A stretch of 64,000 nucleotides of DNA from Lepidodermella squamata (Eukaryota > Gastrotricha): NCBI GenBank assembly GCA_047495785.1, contig JBLDXI010000011.1:1426001-1490000 (forward strand), read 5' to 3'. The notes beneath the pieces were generated by a model. That model was not told the DNA's origin. It made no database searches and was given only the letters and a program-made list of their open reading frames with translations. The position numbers and the translations under genes are program-made. Shown piece after piece: positions 1-12,800 of this stretch (position 1 is its first letter; every line of letters begins with the position of its first letter).

Positions 1-48
1 AGTTGGGACCTTGAATTTCAAGTTTTTGCTGAATTTTATTGCTTTAAG

Positions 49-651
49 GTCCACCTGGTGCGATGGGGCCGCCGGGTCAAAATGGCCAACAGGGTCAAAC
101 AGGTCAAACAGGTGCGTGATAATATTCGACCTAATTATCACCCCACCGATTTGATTTTTTTCAGGGCCGATCGGACCACCTGGACAGAACGGACAGCCAG
201 GCAACACAGGTAAAAAAATCCAGTTTAAATTCTGAAATAAATTAAGATTTTTTCCTATTTTACAGGGCCATCTGGACCTTCGGGTAAGATTTATCCATGC
301 GTGACCTTTGACCTTATATGATTTTTTAAAGGACCTGCTGGGCCTCCTGGACCACCTGGTAAGTGCTAAAATTTAATTAGAAAATTTTGATCTTGAATTG
401 CAATCTCTCAAGGTCCACCGGGTCCTCCTGGGCCCCCTGCTAGGCGCCAGGGTGGTGGGGCGAACCTTCTGAAAACGCAGACAATGGCGCCCACAACGAC
501 ACCTACAACAACACGCCCGACTACAACAACAACGACCCGGCGCCGTGATCGCGGCACGCCGGCACCGAACAGCGCGCTCAAGCAGTTCGGCTCTGGATCA
601 AGCAATAATAATGGCAGCAGCAACAGCAATAAAATTAACAGCAAAAATTGA
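49..651 (+). CDS. Collagen-like protein, 3' part only (5' end outside window)
   Basis: Exons 49-111, 165-209, 266-283, 332-358 and 413-651. The first four encode uninterrupted Gly-X-Y triplets (G-P-P, G-Q-N, G-P-S types) and have lengths 63, 45, 18 and 27 nt, all multiples of 9. Each begins after the first base of a Gly codon, the usual collagen phase-1 design. The last exon ends the triple helix with three GPP triplets, then runs into a non-collagenous tail rich in Thr (TTTPTTTRPTTTTTT), a basic RRRDR patch and Ser/Asn runs, and stops at TGA 649-651. The Thr/Ser tail looks like an O-glycosylation target (inference). The start of the gene and its signal peptide lie before base 1. It is convergent with the large collagen at 993-8014. 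Acceptors here include AAG as well as CAG. Confidence 0.85.
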
Positions 652-700
652 ACCCGTGTGTGTGCTGTGTTCATTATAGCAATAACTGTGCCATTTTTTC

Positions 701-706
701 AATAAA
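701..706 (+). terminator. Poly(A) signal AATAAA of the 49-651 collagen gene
   Basis: AATAAA lies 50 nt downstream of the TGA stop at 649-651, at a normal distance for a 3' UTR. Confidence 0.7.
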
Positions 707-850
707 ATACTTGACCTGAAATTTTTCTCGGGAATTAAAAAATTGTTGGCCAACAGCCAAAACTATTTTTTCATTATTTTAATTTTAATTTTTATTGAAA
801 ACGAAATTTTTCAAAATTTTCGAAAAATTGGAGAATAAACTCTCAGCAGA

Positions 851-856
851 TTTATT
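851..856 (-). terminator. Possible poly(A) signal of the large collagen gene
   Basis: TTTATT on + is AATAAA on -, 137 nt beyond the TAA stop at 993-995. A second one lies at 791-796. The interval 652-992 between the two convergent collagen genes is AT-rich and shows nothing else. Confidence 0.45.
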
Positions 857-992
857 GATAATTTTCGAAAAAAAATATATGTACTCTATCATATAATATC
901 ACGAAATAATTTAATGCATTTCGATGTCATTCAACGTTTTTTTCCGTAAAATAATTATTGATATACATAGACACTAGTTCATCATTCGATGT

Positions 993-3900
993 TTATCGGC
1001 GTAGCTTTTTTCGTTTCTTCTTATCTTCTAAGTCTTGATCGGGGTCGATAAGTTCTTCACTGCTGCTGCTGCGCCGGCGCGGGAAGCGGCCTCTCTCGAA
1101 TTCGCGGAACAAAGCGGCGACGTAGTCGCGAATTTGAACCAGGTTCAGCCTACCCGGCGCGCCAGGCGGGCCCTGATCGCCCTTTTTGCCCTTTTTGCCG
1201 CGTGAGCCTTAATAAAAAATATAAAAATCGATATTATATTTTCTAGAAAAATAATTTAAACCGCAAATAAAAATTTCAATTTTTAAAAATTATTTTGTTC
1301 AAATCGGAATAGACAAATTTAGATATAATACAAAAATGACTCACCTTTGGGTCCTGGCGGGCCGAAGAAAATTGCCAAGGAAAAACGAAAAATTAGGAAA
1401 TTGCGAAAAATGAAATTTTGAAATCATACCCGGCAAGCCGACTCCTTTAGTGCAGAAAAAAGAGACACCGTATTTAACGACTGGAACATTTTCAGCTTTT
1501 AAATTCTTTACCTCTATCACCTTTGGGACCTTTGGTTTAAAAAAATATATTTTACTTTCCATTTCAGGGTGAAATTTTTGAAAAAATTACCTGGCGCGCC
1601 AACACCTTTGAAAATTGAAAAAAATTTAATTAATAGTTTTAATTTCAATTTTTTCAATTTATTTTACCTCTATCGCCTTTTTCGCCCTTAGTGCCTGGGA
1701 GGAAATACAAACTTGTGAAAAGAGCTTTGAAACGAGGGGCGTAAATTTACCTGGACCTGTGCCGACTATTTAGAAAAAAATTGAAAATTGAACAATCAAT
1801 TTTAAAAAATTGATCCCTTCAGTTTTACTCACCTATTGGGGTACCTAAATAAAAATGGGAGAAACTCATAATAATTAAAATAGTTAAAATTAAAGTTTAC
1901 CTGGCTCTCCTTTCACTCCTATCGACAAGAATTGAAAAATATAATTTTATGACTAGGGGTTTTTGCAGAATCTCTTACCGTCCTTGCCTAAAATAAAAAA
2001 TAAGGGTGAAAATGTGGGAAATTTTTTTTTAAATTTCACCTACCTGCCTCTCCTTTCAGACCTGTAATCGCACGGTTGACGGATAATATCGAATTACAAA
2101 TGTTCATCAATATTTTCAAAACAGACCTCGCTCTCCCTTGGAACCTATAAAAGTCAGTTTTTTTTATTTTTTCTAAAATTCCCAAAAAATTATCAAAGTC
2201 AAACCTTGAATTGAAACTCCGGTGCCTGATCGGGAAAAATAATAAGATTCAGTACTGGAAATTTCGACTGGAAAGTTGAGCTCACCTGGAGTACCCGGCT
2301 CACCCTTAGGACCTGCAACGAGATTAAAAATAATTGAAGTGAAATGGTCTAATTTTCTATCAAACCAGCAGCTCCGACGCCTTGAGAGCCCTGCAAACCT
2401 GAAAAAGTTTCCAAGTTTATTTCAATTTTAGGACAAAATGAAAATTTATCGAACCTCGTTCGCCCTTCGAGCCGATAGGGCCTGTTATGCCGGGTGATCC
2501 GTCCTCTCCCTTGAAGCCTCTAGATCCTTGAGGACCGGGTGATCCCTGGGATCCATGGTCACCTTTAGATCCGGGTAAACCACGAGAGCCCTGAAAACCT
2601 CGTGAGCCTTGAGGACCCCTGCTACCCTGAGCACCATGGCTGCCAAGGCCGCCCCTGCTACCCTGAGGTCCATGAGCACCGGATTCTCCCTTGCTACCCG
2701 GAGCACCGTGATCACCCTTTTCACCCTTGCTACCTGGGGTACCAACTCCCGGAGCACCCTTAGAGCCTTGCGGGCCTTGGGGACCCTGTGAGCCCCTGCT
2801 GCCCTGAGCGCCCTGAGCACCGTGCTCACCCTTGCTACCTGGTAAGCCTTGGCTACCTGGGTTTCCGCGGCTACCATGAGGACCCGGAGTGCCAGCTTCA
2901 CCCTTGCTACCCGGAAGACCTTGAGAGCCTCGACTGCCTTGGAAACCTCGGCTACCCTGAGGGCCATTAGGTCCCTTTGAGCCTTGCGGACCCTGCAGTC
3001 CATCGTGACCCTTGCTGCCTTGAGCACCCATATCTCCCTTGGCACCCTTTTCACCAGAGTCACCGGTTTCACCTTAAAAAGAACGAAAGTAAAAAAAACC
3101 ATGATTACTCGGGATGAGACAACATTACCGTCGAATCCCTGAGGTCCTGGAGAATAAAAATATATATTATGAGCGCGTCAATTTAGTTATTATCAAACCT
3201 CGCGGGCCTACAGGACCCGGTCTTCCCATTTGGCCTTTGTTGCCCTTGTCGCCATTAACACCGGATTGACCTTTGCTGCCCTGGGCTCCTTGGATACCAG
3301 CAGCGCCCTTGCTTCCTTGAGCACCATTGGCGCCAGCTTGGCCCTTGCTACCCAAATCACCATGATCACCCTTTTCACCCTTGCTGCCTTGGATGCTTGC
3401 GCCAGCCTCACCCTTGGAACCTTGGGCGCCGTTGCTACCAGAGGCACCCTTGGAACCTTGGGGACCCGTTGCGCCATCGGTGCCGCTGCTGCCTTGGAGA
3501 CCCCGAGAGCCTTGGACTCCCTGAGAACCCTGAGTACCATGATCGCCCTTTTCACCCTTAGAGCCTTGCGTACCAACACCAGGGTCACCCTTCGAGCCTT
3601 GGGCGCCATTTACACCGGCATCACCTTTGGAACCATGGGGACCTACGCCACCCTCAGCGCCCTTGCTACCTTGTGGCCCAGTTGCGCCATCGCCTCCTCG
3701 ACTTCCCTGGATGCCATGATCGCCTTTTTCTCCCTTGCTGCCTTGGGTGCCCAAGCCCTGTTCACCCTTAGACCCTTGGGCTCCATTTACACCAGCATCA
3801 CCCTTCGAGCCATGTGGACCGGGCATTCCTTCGGCACCCTTACTGCCTTGTGGACCAGTTGCACCGGCTCCTCCAGCACTACCTTGAGCTCCCAGGTCAC

Positions 3901-6900
3901 CTTTCTCACCTTTGCTGCCTTGAGAGCCCTGTCCTGGATGACCTTTCGAGCCTTGAGGACCAGTTGCGCCGGGGTCACCCTTGGAACCCTGCTGACCTGG
4001 GGTTCCGTCTGTGCCTTTGCTGCCTTGGATGCCACGCGAGCCTTGGTCTCCCCGGCTTCCTTGGACACCCTGGTCTCCTTGTTGGCCCTTGGATCCCTGA
4101 GATCCGTCGCCCTTTTCACCCTTTGAGCCTTGGGTACCGTCAACACCGGCGTGACCTTTCGAGCCTTGTGGGCCTGCTCCGCCGTCGTTGCCCCGACTTC
4201 CTTGCGGACCTGTCGCGCCAGCGTCTCCTTTGCTGCCTTGAACACCGTGATCACCAGCTTGACCCTTGCTTCCCTGAGCACCTTGGCCGGGGTCGCCCTT
4301 GGAGCCTGGAGTACCATGGGTACCAGCCTCGCCTTTAGATCCTTGGGTGCCTTGGCTGCCGGCGTCACCCTTGCCGCCTTTCGAACCTTGCGGACCAGCT
4401 CCTCCGGGGGTTCCATCGAGTCCCTTTTCGCCATCGTGTCCCTTCGACCCTAAATAAAGAAATAATGTTAGATAGCTTCAGAAATTTAAAAAGTATCTAT
4501 ATAAACATGAATGAGGCTTGGCATTTGTTTCCAGGCACTGGTTTTCAAAAAGGGAAAGGACCCGGATCACTTGCCAATTCTCAAAGTTCAGAGTCAGAAC
4601 TAACCTTGAGGGCCAGCAGAACCCGTTAGACCTCTGCTTCCCTGTGGGCCGGTTAGACCAGGTTGACCCTTGCTGCCCTGGTTGCCATCGACGCCTGATG
4701 AACCCTTGCTGCCTTGGGGTCCTGCTCCGCCAGTTTCACCTTTGCTGCCCTGAGCGCCTTGATCGCCAGACTGTCCCTTGCTTCCTTGAGCGCCTTGACC
4801 AGGATCACCCTTTGAGCCTTGAGCACCATTCAACCCGGGATCACCCTTCGAACCTTGAGCACCAGGGTTTCCGTTGGTGCCGCTGCTGCCTTGGAGACCC
4901 CGGGAGCCTTGGACTCCCTGAGAACCCTGAGCACCATGGTCACCCTTTTCACCCTTAGAGCCTTGCGTACCAACACCAGCATCACCCTTTGATCCTTGGG
5001 CGCCATTTACACCGGCATCACCTTTGGAACCATGGGGACCTACGCCACCTTCAGCGCCCTTGCTTCCTTGAGGCCCAGTTGCTCCACCGTCTCCCTTGCT
5101 TCCCAGAGAACCTGAGTCACCCTGATGGCCCTTGCTACCCTGAGCGCCCTGTCCTGCATCACCCTTGGAACCTGGATGGCCGATGGGACCTTGATCACCC
5201 TTCGAACCCTGAGCACCATTGAAGCCGTCGGTACCCTTGCTGCCCTGAGGTCCAGTGGCTCCGGAATCTCCCTTGCTGCCTGGAGTGCCGTGATCACCCT
5301 GTTGTCCTTTGCTGCCTTGCAGGCCCTCGTCGCCCTGGTGGCCTTTGCTGCCTTGATCGCCGTGGTCACCCTTGTCACCTTTGCTGCCAGGGCTACCATT
5401 TTCACCTGGAAATATTTGAATAAATCATCAAATAGGCAATTGCAAAAATTATTGAACGAACCTGCAACGCCCTTTGACCCTGAAGTAAAAACAGTCATCA
5501 ATAAAAAACACGGAAATAATATGCAATACAATCAAACCTTGGGAGCCAGCAGGACCGGCAGTTCCCGATTGGCCTTTACTGCCTTGAGCGCCATCGCTAC
5601 CAGATTGACCTTTGCTGCCTTGGGCTCCCTGAAGACCCTCAGAACCTTTGCTTCCTTGAGCACCATTGTCACCAGCGTGGCCTTTGCTACCAGGAGCGCC
5701 CTGATCACCCCTTTCACCTTTGCTGCCTTGGATGCTTGCGCCAGCGTCACCTTTGGAACCTTGGGCGCCGTTGCTACCAGGGTCACCCTTGGAACCTTGA
5801 GGGCCAGGGGATCCGTTGGTACCGCTGCTGCCTTGAAGACCTCGTGAACCTTGGACTCCCTGGCTTCCCGGGGCACCATGATCGCCTTTCTCCCCCTTGC
5901 TGCCTTGGGTTCCAACTCCCGCTACACCCTTGGAGCCTTGCGCACCGTTTGAACCAGCATCGCCTTTTGAACCGTGAGGCCCAGGTGAACCTTCAGCACC
6001 TTTGCTGCCCTGAAGACCACGTGAGCCGTCAGTTCCGCGGCTTCCTTGGGCACCATGATCGCCCTTTTCACCTTTGCTGCCTTGGGTACCAACACCAGGA
6101 TCACCCTTGGAGCCTTGAGCACCGTTGCTGCCAGGATCACCTTTCGAGCCATGTAGACCAGGCAAGCCTTCAGCGCCCTTACTGCCTTGCGGACCTGTGG
6201 CGCCTGCAGCTCCAGCGCTACCTTGAGCTCCCAGATCACCCTTCCCACCTTTGCTGCCCTGTGCACCTTGGCCAAGATCTCCTTTCGAACCCGGAGCGCC
6301 GGTTGCGCCATGCTCACCCTTTGAGCCTTGAGTGCCTTGCAATCCATCGGAACCTTTGCTGCCTTGAGGCCCAGTTGCCCCAGTGCCTCCCTGGGATCCC
6401 TGGACACCCTGGCCTCCTTGCTGGCCTTTTGATCCCTGAGCGCCCTCTCCCTTTTCACCCTTTGAGCCTTGGGTACCGTCAACACCGGCGTGACCCTTCG
6501 AGCCTTGCGGACCTGCTCCGCCGTCATTACCACGGCTTCCCTGCGGACCGGTAGCACCAGCGTCTCCTTTGCTGCCATGGGCTCCTTGATCACCAGATTG
6601 ACCTTTGCTTCCCTGAGCACCTTGGCCAGGATCACCCTTTGAGCCTGGAGTACCATGGGTACCAGCTTCGCCTTTAGATCCTTGGATGCCTTGGCTGCCA
6701 GCGTCACCCTTGCCGCCTTTCGAACCTTGCGGGCCTGCACCTCCCGGTGTCCCATCAAGTCCTTTTTCACCATCGTGTCCTTTCGATCCTATTCAAAAGA
6801 AAAAAGGAAATCAAACACGTTTTTAATTTAAATAATAGCAGATCGAACCTTGAGGGCCAGCAGAACCCATTAAGCCTCTGCTTCCTTGGGGACCAGCTTG

Positions 6901-8014
6901 ACCATGATCACCCTTGCTGCCCTGGACTCCTTCAACGCCGGCAGCACCCTTGCTTCCTTGAGCTCCACTGTCTCCAGCGTGACCCTTGCTACCAATAGCA
7001 CCGAGATCGCCTTTATCGCCCTTGCTTCCTTGAGCACCTTGACCAGGATCACCCTTTGAGCCTGGGGCTCCGTGCAACCCAGGGTCACCCTTGGAACCTT
7101 GAGTGCCAGGGGATCCGTTGGTACCGCTGCTGCCTTGGAGGCCCCTTGAACCTTGAGCGCCCCGAGAACCCTGAGCACCATGGTCACCCTTTTCACCCTT
7201 AGAGCCTTGGGTACCAACACCAGGGTCACCTTTGGAGCCTTGAGCTCCGTTTGAACCAGAAGAACCCTTGGAACCATGGGGACCTACGCCACCCTCAGCG
7301 CCCTTGCTTCCTTGAGGTCCAGTTGCTCCAGTGTCTCCCTTGCCTCCGTTGGCACCTGCGTCACCCTGGTGACCCTTGCTGCCCTGAGCCCCCTGTCCTG
7401 CATCACCCTTGGACCCTGGATGGCCGATAGGACCTTGATCACCCTTCGAACCCTGAGCACCATTGAGCCCATTGCTGCCCTTGCTGCCTTGAGGTCCTGT
7501 GGTTCCGGAATCTCCCTTGCTACCCGGAGCACCTTGATCACCATGTTGTCCCTTGCTGCCTTGAACACCCTGGTCACCCTGGTGACCTTTGCTGCCTTGT
7601 GGGCCAGTAGAGCCATGATCGCCTTTGCTACCTACAGGTCCTACGTCGCCTATGTCAATAATTCAATAAATCAATAATTAGCATTCAGTTCGAGCTATTA
7701 AATTTTACCTTTAGAACCGTGTGGCCCTGTTCAATATAAAATCGGAATTAAATCACAATTAATTTGTAAAATACAAATCTAACCTTGAGAACCAATGGGA
7801 CCAGCTGCGCCTTTCGAACCTAGGAGACCCATCGCACCCTTCAATCCATCATCACCCTTTTCGCCCTTGGATCCTTGAACTGTTTGGCTGTCAGCTAGGC
7901 CGAAAACAGCCAGTAAAACTTTAATAGAAAAATTAAAATTAAAATTAAAATTAAAATAGCATGGAGATATATTTTTTTACCGATTGATAAGAGCAGAAAT
8001 GTGCTCTTAGGCAT
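993..8014 (-). CDS. Large secreted collagen, 25 exons, 1801 aa
   Basis: Exons in transcript order: 8014-7981, 7918-7784, 7726-7709, 7649-6849, 6788-5538, 5479-5462, 5405-4605, 4449-3199, 3146-3129, 3072-2455, 2398-2366, 2312-2286, 2225-2205, 2144-2127, 2061-2044, 1987-1979, 1918-1901, 1844-1833, 1765-1751, 1694-1668, 1605-1591, 1529-1521, 1444-1430, 1353-1345, 1207-993. They sum to 5406 nt in one open frame. Residues 1 to about 22 form a signal peptide (MPKSTFLLLS then LLAVFGLADS). The helix uses GSKG, GAQG, KGD and KGE triplets; hydroxyproline-type GPP is scarce. Short interruptions of the form G-V-G-T recur. After a final GPPGAPG a non-collagenous tail of about 52 residues follows: an amphipathic stretch (RDYVAALFREFERG), acidic residues, and a basic end KKKRKKLRR. 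All exons between the second and the last begin and end inside a Gly codon. Internal exon module repeats are described in the findings. Family beyond 'collagen' not recognised. Confidence 0.85.
3199..5479 (-). repeat. Second copy of an internal collagen exon module (18+801+1251 nt)
   Basis: Exons 5479-5462 (18 nt), 5405-4605 (801 nt) and 4449-3199 (1251 nt) match in size, order and wording the set 7726-7709, 7649-6849 and 6788-5538. Both 1251-nt exons start with a GSKG-HDG-EKG-LDG-like opening, and both 801-nt exons end in GSAGPQG. The intron between the two big exons is 155 nt here and 60 nt in the other copy. Confidence 0.85.
5462..7726 (-). repeat. First copy of the internal collagen exon module (18+801+1251 nt)
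   Basis: Exons 7726-7709, 7649-6849 and 6788-5538, identical in length to the downstream set at 5479-3199. The span is drawn to the next 18-nt exon. A third, shortened repeat (18 nt at 3146-3129 plus 618 nt at 3072-2455) follows in the gene. Confidence 0.8.
7929..7957. repeat. Short (AAAATT)n microsatellite
   Basis: About four copies of AAAATT inside intron 1 of the large collagen gene. Confidence 0.7.
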
Positions 8015-9811
8015 TGGAAATGTATTTCAAGGCTGTATTCAGTATAAATAATTTCTCTTTTAAAATAATAGCCCTATAAGCATTTGGTAGATGAGCGATT
8101 AAAAATCTAGTTTTTGAAAAGTTGTTTTGAAAAATGAAACCGTGATTAGATTCAACAATTTTTTTCCGCGCTCAGAAGCGTGCAAAAATCGCTATAAGGT
8201 TCGGCACGCGATTCGATAAGCGCGAGCAAAAGTAACACGGGAAAAATAACAAATAACCACTGTGTAAGTTGCGTTTTAGAAGTAAACAGCAATCACGAGG
8301 ACATCATGTGATTCATAGTAAAATTGTCCGATTTGCAAAAAAAATTTAGACCTGGCCAAACTAGCGAGCCTGGAAAATAACCAACTTTTCCCAAGGTAAA
8401 AAAATTGTAATTCAAGAAAAATCCGTCAAGTACAAATTTATCACCTGAGATTTGAATAAAAATTGAATAAATATTTAAAAAGCCAAAAATCTGAATTTCC
8501 AAGTTAATTGAAACCTCAAGTTTACTCAAATAAAATTCACGGACCAAATGATATAAACTTGGAAAAAAGTTCTGCTATCTGGATGTAATCATAAACAATT
8601 TCCTGGGAAAAATCCATACAAAACTAAAAAGTAGTATTTTTTCATGAAGGCGTGATGATCTGAGCTATTCCAGAGAATAAGACCTTATGTAACCTTGTAT
8701 AAGTAAAAAGCTGAACCTATTCAAAACTGGCTCTGCGGCGGCGCAAGTGCGCCGCAAGATCACAAGTAGTCGCGCGATTGCTGCGCCCGAAAATTCCCAC
8801 CGACATTTTCAAATTTATCAACAGTTTTTTGTCCTGAACCTGTGGGACAAAACACCTTGGTAGAGTTAATGGCTAGCCAAGAAAAACGAACGAGGTGATG
8901 TCAAACCGTGGAATAAAATATATCTATTTGGGTACTCGGTTTTCCGAGATACACTGGTGGAATTCAGAGGAAACGAATTTTGATGAAAATTGCGATATTT
9001 TTGGCTACAGGAAAATCGGGAACCGAAAAATCGCCGCGACCCATTTAATTGTTTGCCAATAAAATTTGAATCGCGCGATTGCTTCTCCAGAAAGGATAAC
9101 GCGCACGCGCTTCAGCGCTACTTGACCTGCTGTTACTAATCGATCAATAAAAAAAATGAAAACAAATCAAACTTCACCAATCAATTTTATTCTGAATTAA
9201 AAAAAAAATTTAATAATTTCAAATTTTTGCCACGTATTGTTTTATTATCCTGTCCAAGCGATCGATTTTCCTATATTTTTGCTGTCGACGGTTCTGCGCA
9301 AAAATGCTTGAATCTAGGTCTGGAACCTCAAGTTTAGCGGAGTAACCATTAGACCTCTATAACTTTCCAGTCTTTTCCGACGTGAATCTGATTTTTTTCT
9401 TATTTCATCCTCTTTTTTTCATTCTAATCTCTGTATTTTCCCAAGTGTTGAACGTTGAACGCTGGCTGACCTCTACGCTGCGGTTGTCTTCCTGGAACCA
9501 CAATTTTCGAAATTGTTTAATTGCGTCCAAGTCATTTTTCTAACACGAGAAAACACAACAGAAACAAATATCGCAGAAAATATCAATAAGTTTATTTTCA
9601 AGCTCACATAACTTGATGGATTAAAAATCGTCTCAAGGCTATTACAGCGAGGTAAGAAAAAATGACGCGCTTCAATTACAGTCATTCAGCAACAATAAAA
9701 TAGGCATAAACGGATTTTTGTTAAAATACTGGGACATATTATTCTCTGTAATAAATGTATAAAAAAATAGCTGAATAAAATATATTTCGAAGCTTTTTCA
9801 GAAATTCGCGC
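8015..9811. other. Intergenic region, no gene seen
   Basis: Lies between the 5' end of the large collagen and the 3' end of ACOT9-like copy 1, so it should hold the collagen promoter. An AG at 8033-8034 (read on -, ...GAATACAG) could be a 5'-UTR or trans-splice acceptor 18 nt before the collagen ATG. TTTATT at 9591-9596 could be the poly(A) signal of the thioesterase gene. No TATA box, conserved motif or open frame of interest was recognised. Confidence 0.5.
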
Positions 9812-12800
9812 TCATTCTTCGGCTAGATACTGGCGCGTGGCGAGCAGGCGGCGGCGCGAGTCCAAGAACAGCATCGATTCGCCGTAAGAATCCGGCACAA
9901 TTCGCGGCAAGTGCGGCCGGTCGTCCGGCAGCGGAGTTCGGAACGTGAAATGGAAGACATTCGCCAGTTCGCGCCGCATCGGATCGTTGACATCTGTCAC
10001 CTCGGCCGTAACACGCGCTTGCAGCAAATCACCCTCAGTGTACCTAAAAAATGCAAAATATTTAATTAAATTTTCAGAAAATAAATTCACGAATAATTCA
10101 GATTTTTGTTTGAAATTAGAGTTTCGGCATAATATTATGAAAAAGTCAATTCAGACCAATTAGATTGAATTATAAAAAAATTGAATTTGAAATGAGAATT
10201 AAAAGGGAATTCTTTGAAATATTCACATGTGAAATAGAAAAATCCAGCTTAAAAAATGTCAATTTTTCTTAGAATCAGTGAATTTTAGCCGTTCTTCTAT
10301 AAATATTTTTTCAGATATTTCCTAAAAAATTCCACAAATTTTCAAAATATCTCAAAATTCAATTGGCCGCGTAATCGAAAATACTACGAATCGGAGGTTT
10401 TGGAAATTGCCAAAACTTTTGCCGAAACTAGGACCGTAAGAGGTGGATCCCAAGTCCCAAGGCCGCTTCGGCACTTGGCAAGCATTTTCACGTCGATAAA
10501 AATGACTTCTAACCAAAGCAAAAACAAACTTCGAAAACCCAAAAGATGATTCCAGACCTTTGGAACAACCTTTGGAACAACCTTTGGAACAAACAAGCTA
10601 ATCCTGTTCTGTTTCGCCAACACTGAAAAATGGGAAAAGTAGCTGATTTCCCAGTTTTAGCTCTTCGTTTCGTTCAAAATTCCCCGTTTCTTTCCGCAGA
10701 CTGATCGTGTTTCATTGCCTTGCACATCGCCTCGAGCTGAGCATTGCTGATACTATAAAAAGCTCACTCACAATACAAATATTTTCAGATTTTGTGGGAA
10801 AAAAATTATGCCTTCAAGTGTTCGATGTTCGTTGGGCGTATAGCTCATACACAGATACCAGATACCAGAGCTTTGTAATGCAAATGGCTGACCAGTTTAT
10901 CGTTGAGGTCGAGGTCGAACTGCCCGAGGGCGTCTTTTGGATGCCGGTCGTCGCTGACCCTGTCATCCCTGGTGTTTACTGGGTAATTGGCTACAATATC
11001 AGAGTGATAATTCCCGTGCTCGACCGAACCGAACCGGCCGAAGAAGCGTGAACGCAAAGCCACTCTATTAGCAGATTTGTTCTCTCACTGCTTGAATAAC
11101 AAGTTACTGCTGTACTGTTGGTTTTATAGAAGAACGTCTCAATTATTTCTGTGCTTATCTATGTTTATAATGGATATAAAGCAGTTGGTACTGGAGCAGG
11201 CCAAGCAGGCTGTAGGGCTGTCAGGATGCCGCTGCTTCCAGATTCGACGAATCCATTCGGCAAAATCGATAAAAGGTCTCCTATTTCGTTGGAAACTGTC
11301 GTCATGGATCGACTTCTTCACAAAGAATTGAGCAACTATCAGCTATTTAGTAAAGCAAACACCATTGAGCGTGATCCGCCAAACAATTCTTTGACGAATG
11401 TTGTTATTTAAGGGAAAGGAAATCTGTTATATCTATTGCTACTACTACGGCATTGAAGTGACTGCGGCAGAAAGACGTACTCAGCTGGGATGTGACGCCT
11501 ACATGTCATTCGGGCTGATGCGGATGGGGCAGCACACAGCTGTTGTCATTCGCAGGGGTGATAACCACAGTGGGTGTTTTTGGACGCCGGCCATCACCGG
11601 CATTTCTGAGTTATTGGAGAAAATATTCGCGTGATTTATCCCGAGACGATCTTCGATTCTTTGTTTTCCTATTAGCAAAAATTGCCACCCAATTTTTGTA
11701 ATTCTCTCTTTCTCTAATGATGGCAAGTCTTCGCATTTAGGCCCAACGCGAAGCGGCAAACTTCCATATCTAAATACTGTGTAACGAGCAGCACGCCAAT
11801 GCGTCTGGAGTGATTTCTGAACCACCACAAAGACATGTTTTGCGAAAAAAATTGATCAAGGGCTTCTTCGAAACCTTCGTTTATCGAATAAAAGCCCATA
11901 AATAAAAGTAAATTGATATTTTACTTCAACTCAACGACCTTTACTGTCAAAATTGTCCAGCATTTTCAAGCCTTATGGAACGTTTTTAGACCTCAAAATC
12001 GGAAAGCTTTGAAATTTCCAAATTTACCCGAAAGCTCCAAACAAGGAAATTTTAGATGAGGGAAATGATATTTCAAAAATTGGCTTCGAATATTACTTCA
12101 AACTAGTTCCAAGGCCGGAGCCAGGATGATTCCCAATGATATTGGGCCAATAACAGGCTGTTTCCGAATTATTGGGCAGTCTCAAAAATCTTTAAATCGT
12201 CCACCTTAAAACGTGATATAATATTTTTGAATATTTTTGGACGTTTGTAATATTTACGGCTAGTAATTTTTAACCAAATCAACCATTTCATTTCGACTCA
12301 CCCAATCGATTGATGTAAGTAGAGGAGAGAGCCGACTTCGACAGATTTGCGAAAGATGATATCGTCCACAGCAACACAGATAGGCCTTGTTCGCGAGAAC
12401 TTCCACGCCTCAGCCCATGCCATTTCGTAAGCTGTCCGCATCAGGAAACCACCAAAAATTTTGCCGTAGATGTTACGATTTTCTGGCTGACAAATTATCA
12501 GCCCCTTCATCGAAGTATCTCGCATCCACGCATCATCCGACGGCTTTGCTCGGTCCTAAAAAATTGGAAAAAATTTGATTAAGAAGAAAGAGCGAGAAAT
12601 TATAGGATCAAAAGCACACTTTTCCTTACTCAAAACTTTCAGGATTCCCTCTAGTTTCTAATAAGCTTCGCAAAGCAGCAGCCCTTACATTGGCGCCGAG
12701 ACCCGTAGTTCCATTTTTCGAAACCTTCAATTTAGAACAATATGCCTACATTTCGCTATATCGGGGCCGGGAACCAATGCGAGCAAAATATCCATGACGA

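Noticed and set aside
2609-6554. Long open frames on + (for example 298 codons at 3230-4126, 272 codons at 5736-6554, 240 codons at 5125-5847) opposite the large collagen
   Set aside because: Antisense shadows: the regular GGN codons of Gly-X-Y give NCC-type codons on the other strand, which rarely make stops. No start context, no known domain, repetitive Thr/Leu/Ala or Cys/Leu composition.
3208-7616. Lys/Val/Arg-rich frames on - in the same exons, out of frame with the collagen
   Set aside because: Frame-shifted readings of the collagen repeat; they do not continue across the splice sites.
10900-11634. Acidic + frames after the hAT remnant in ACOT9-like copy 1 intron 5
   Set aside because: No continuity with the transposase motif and no family likeness.
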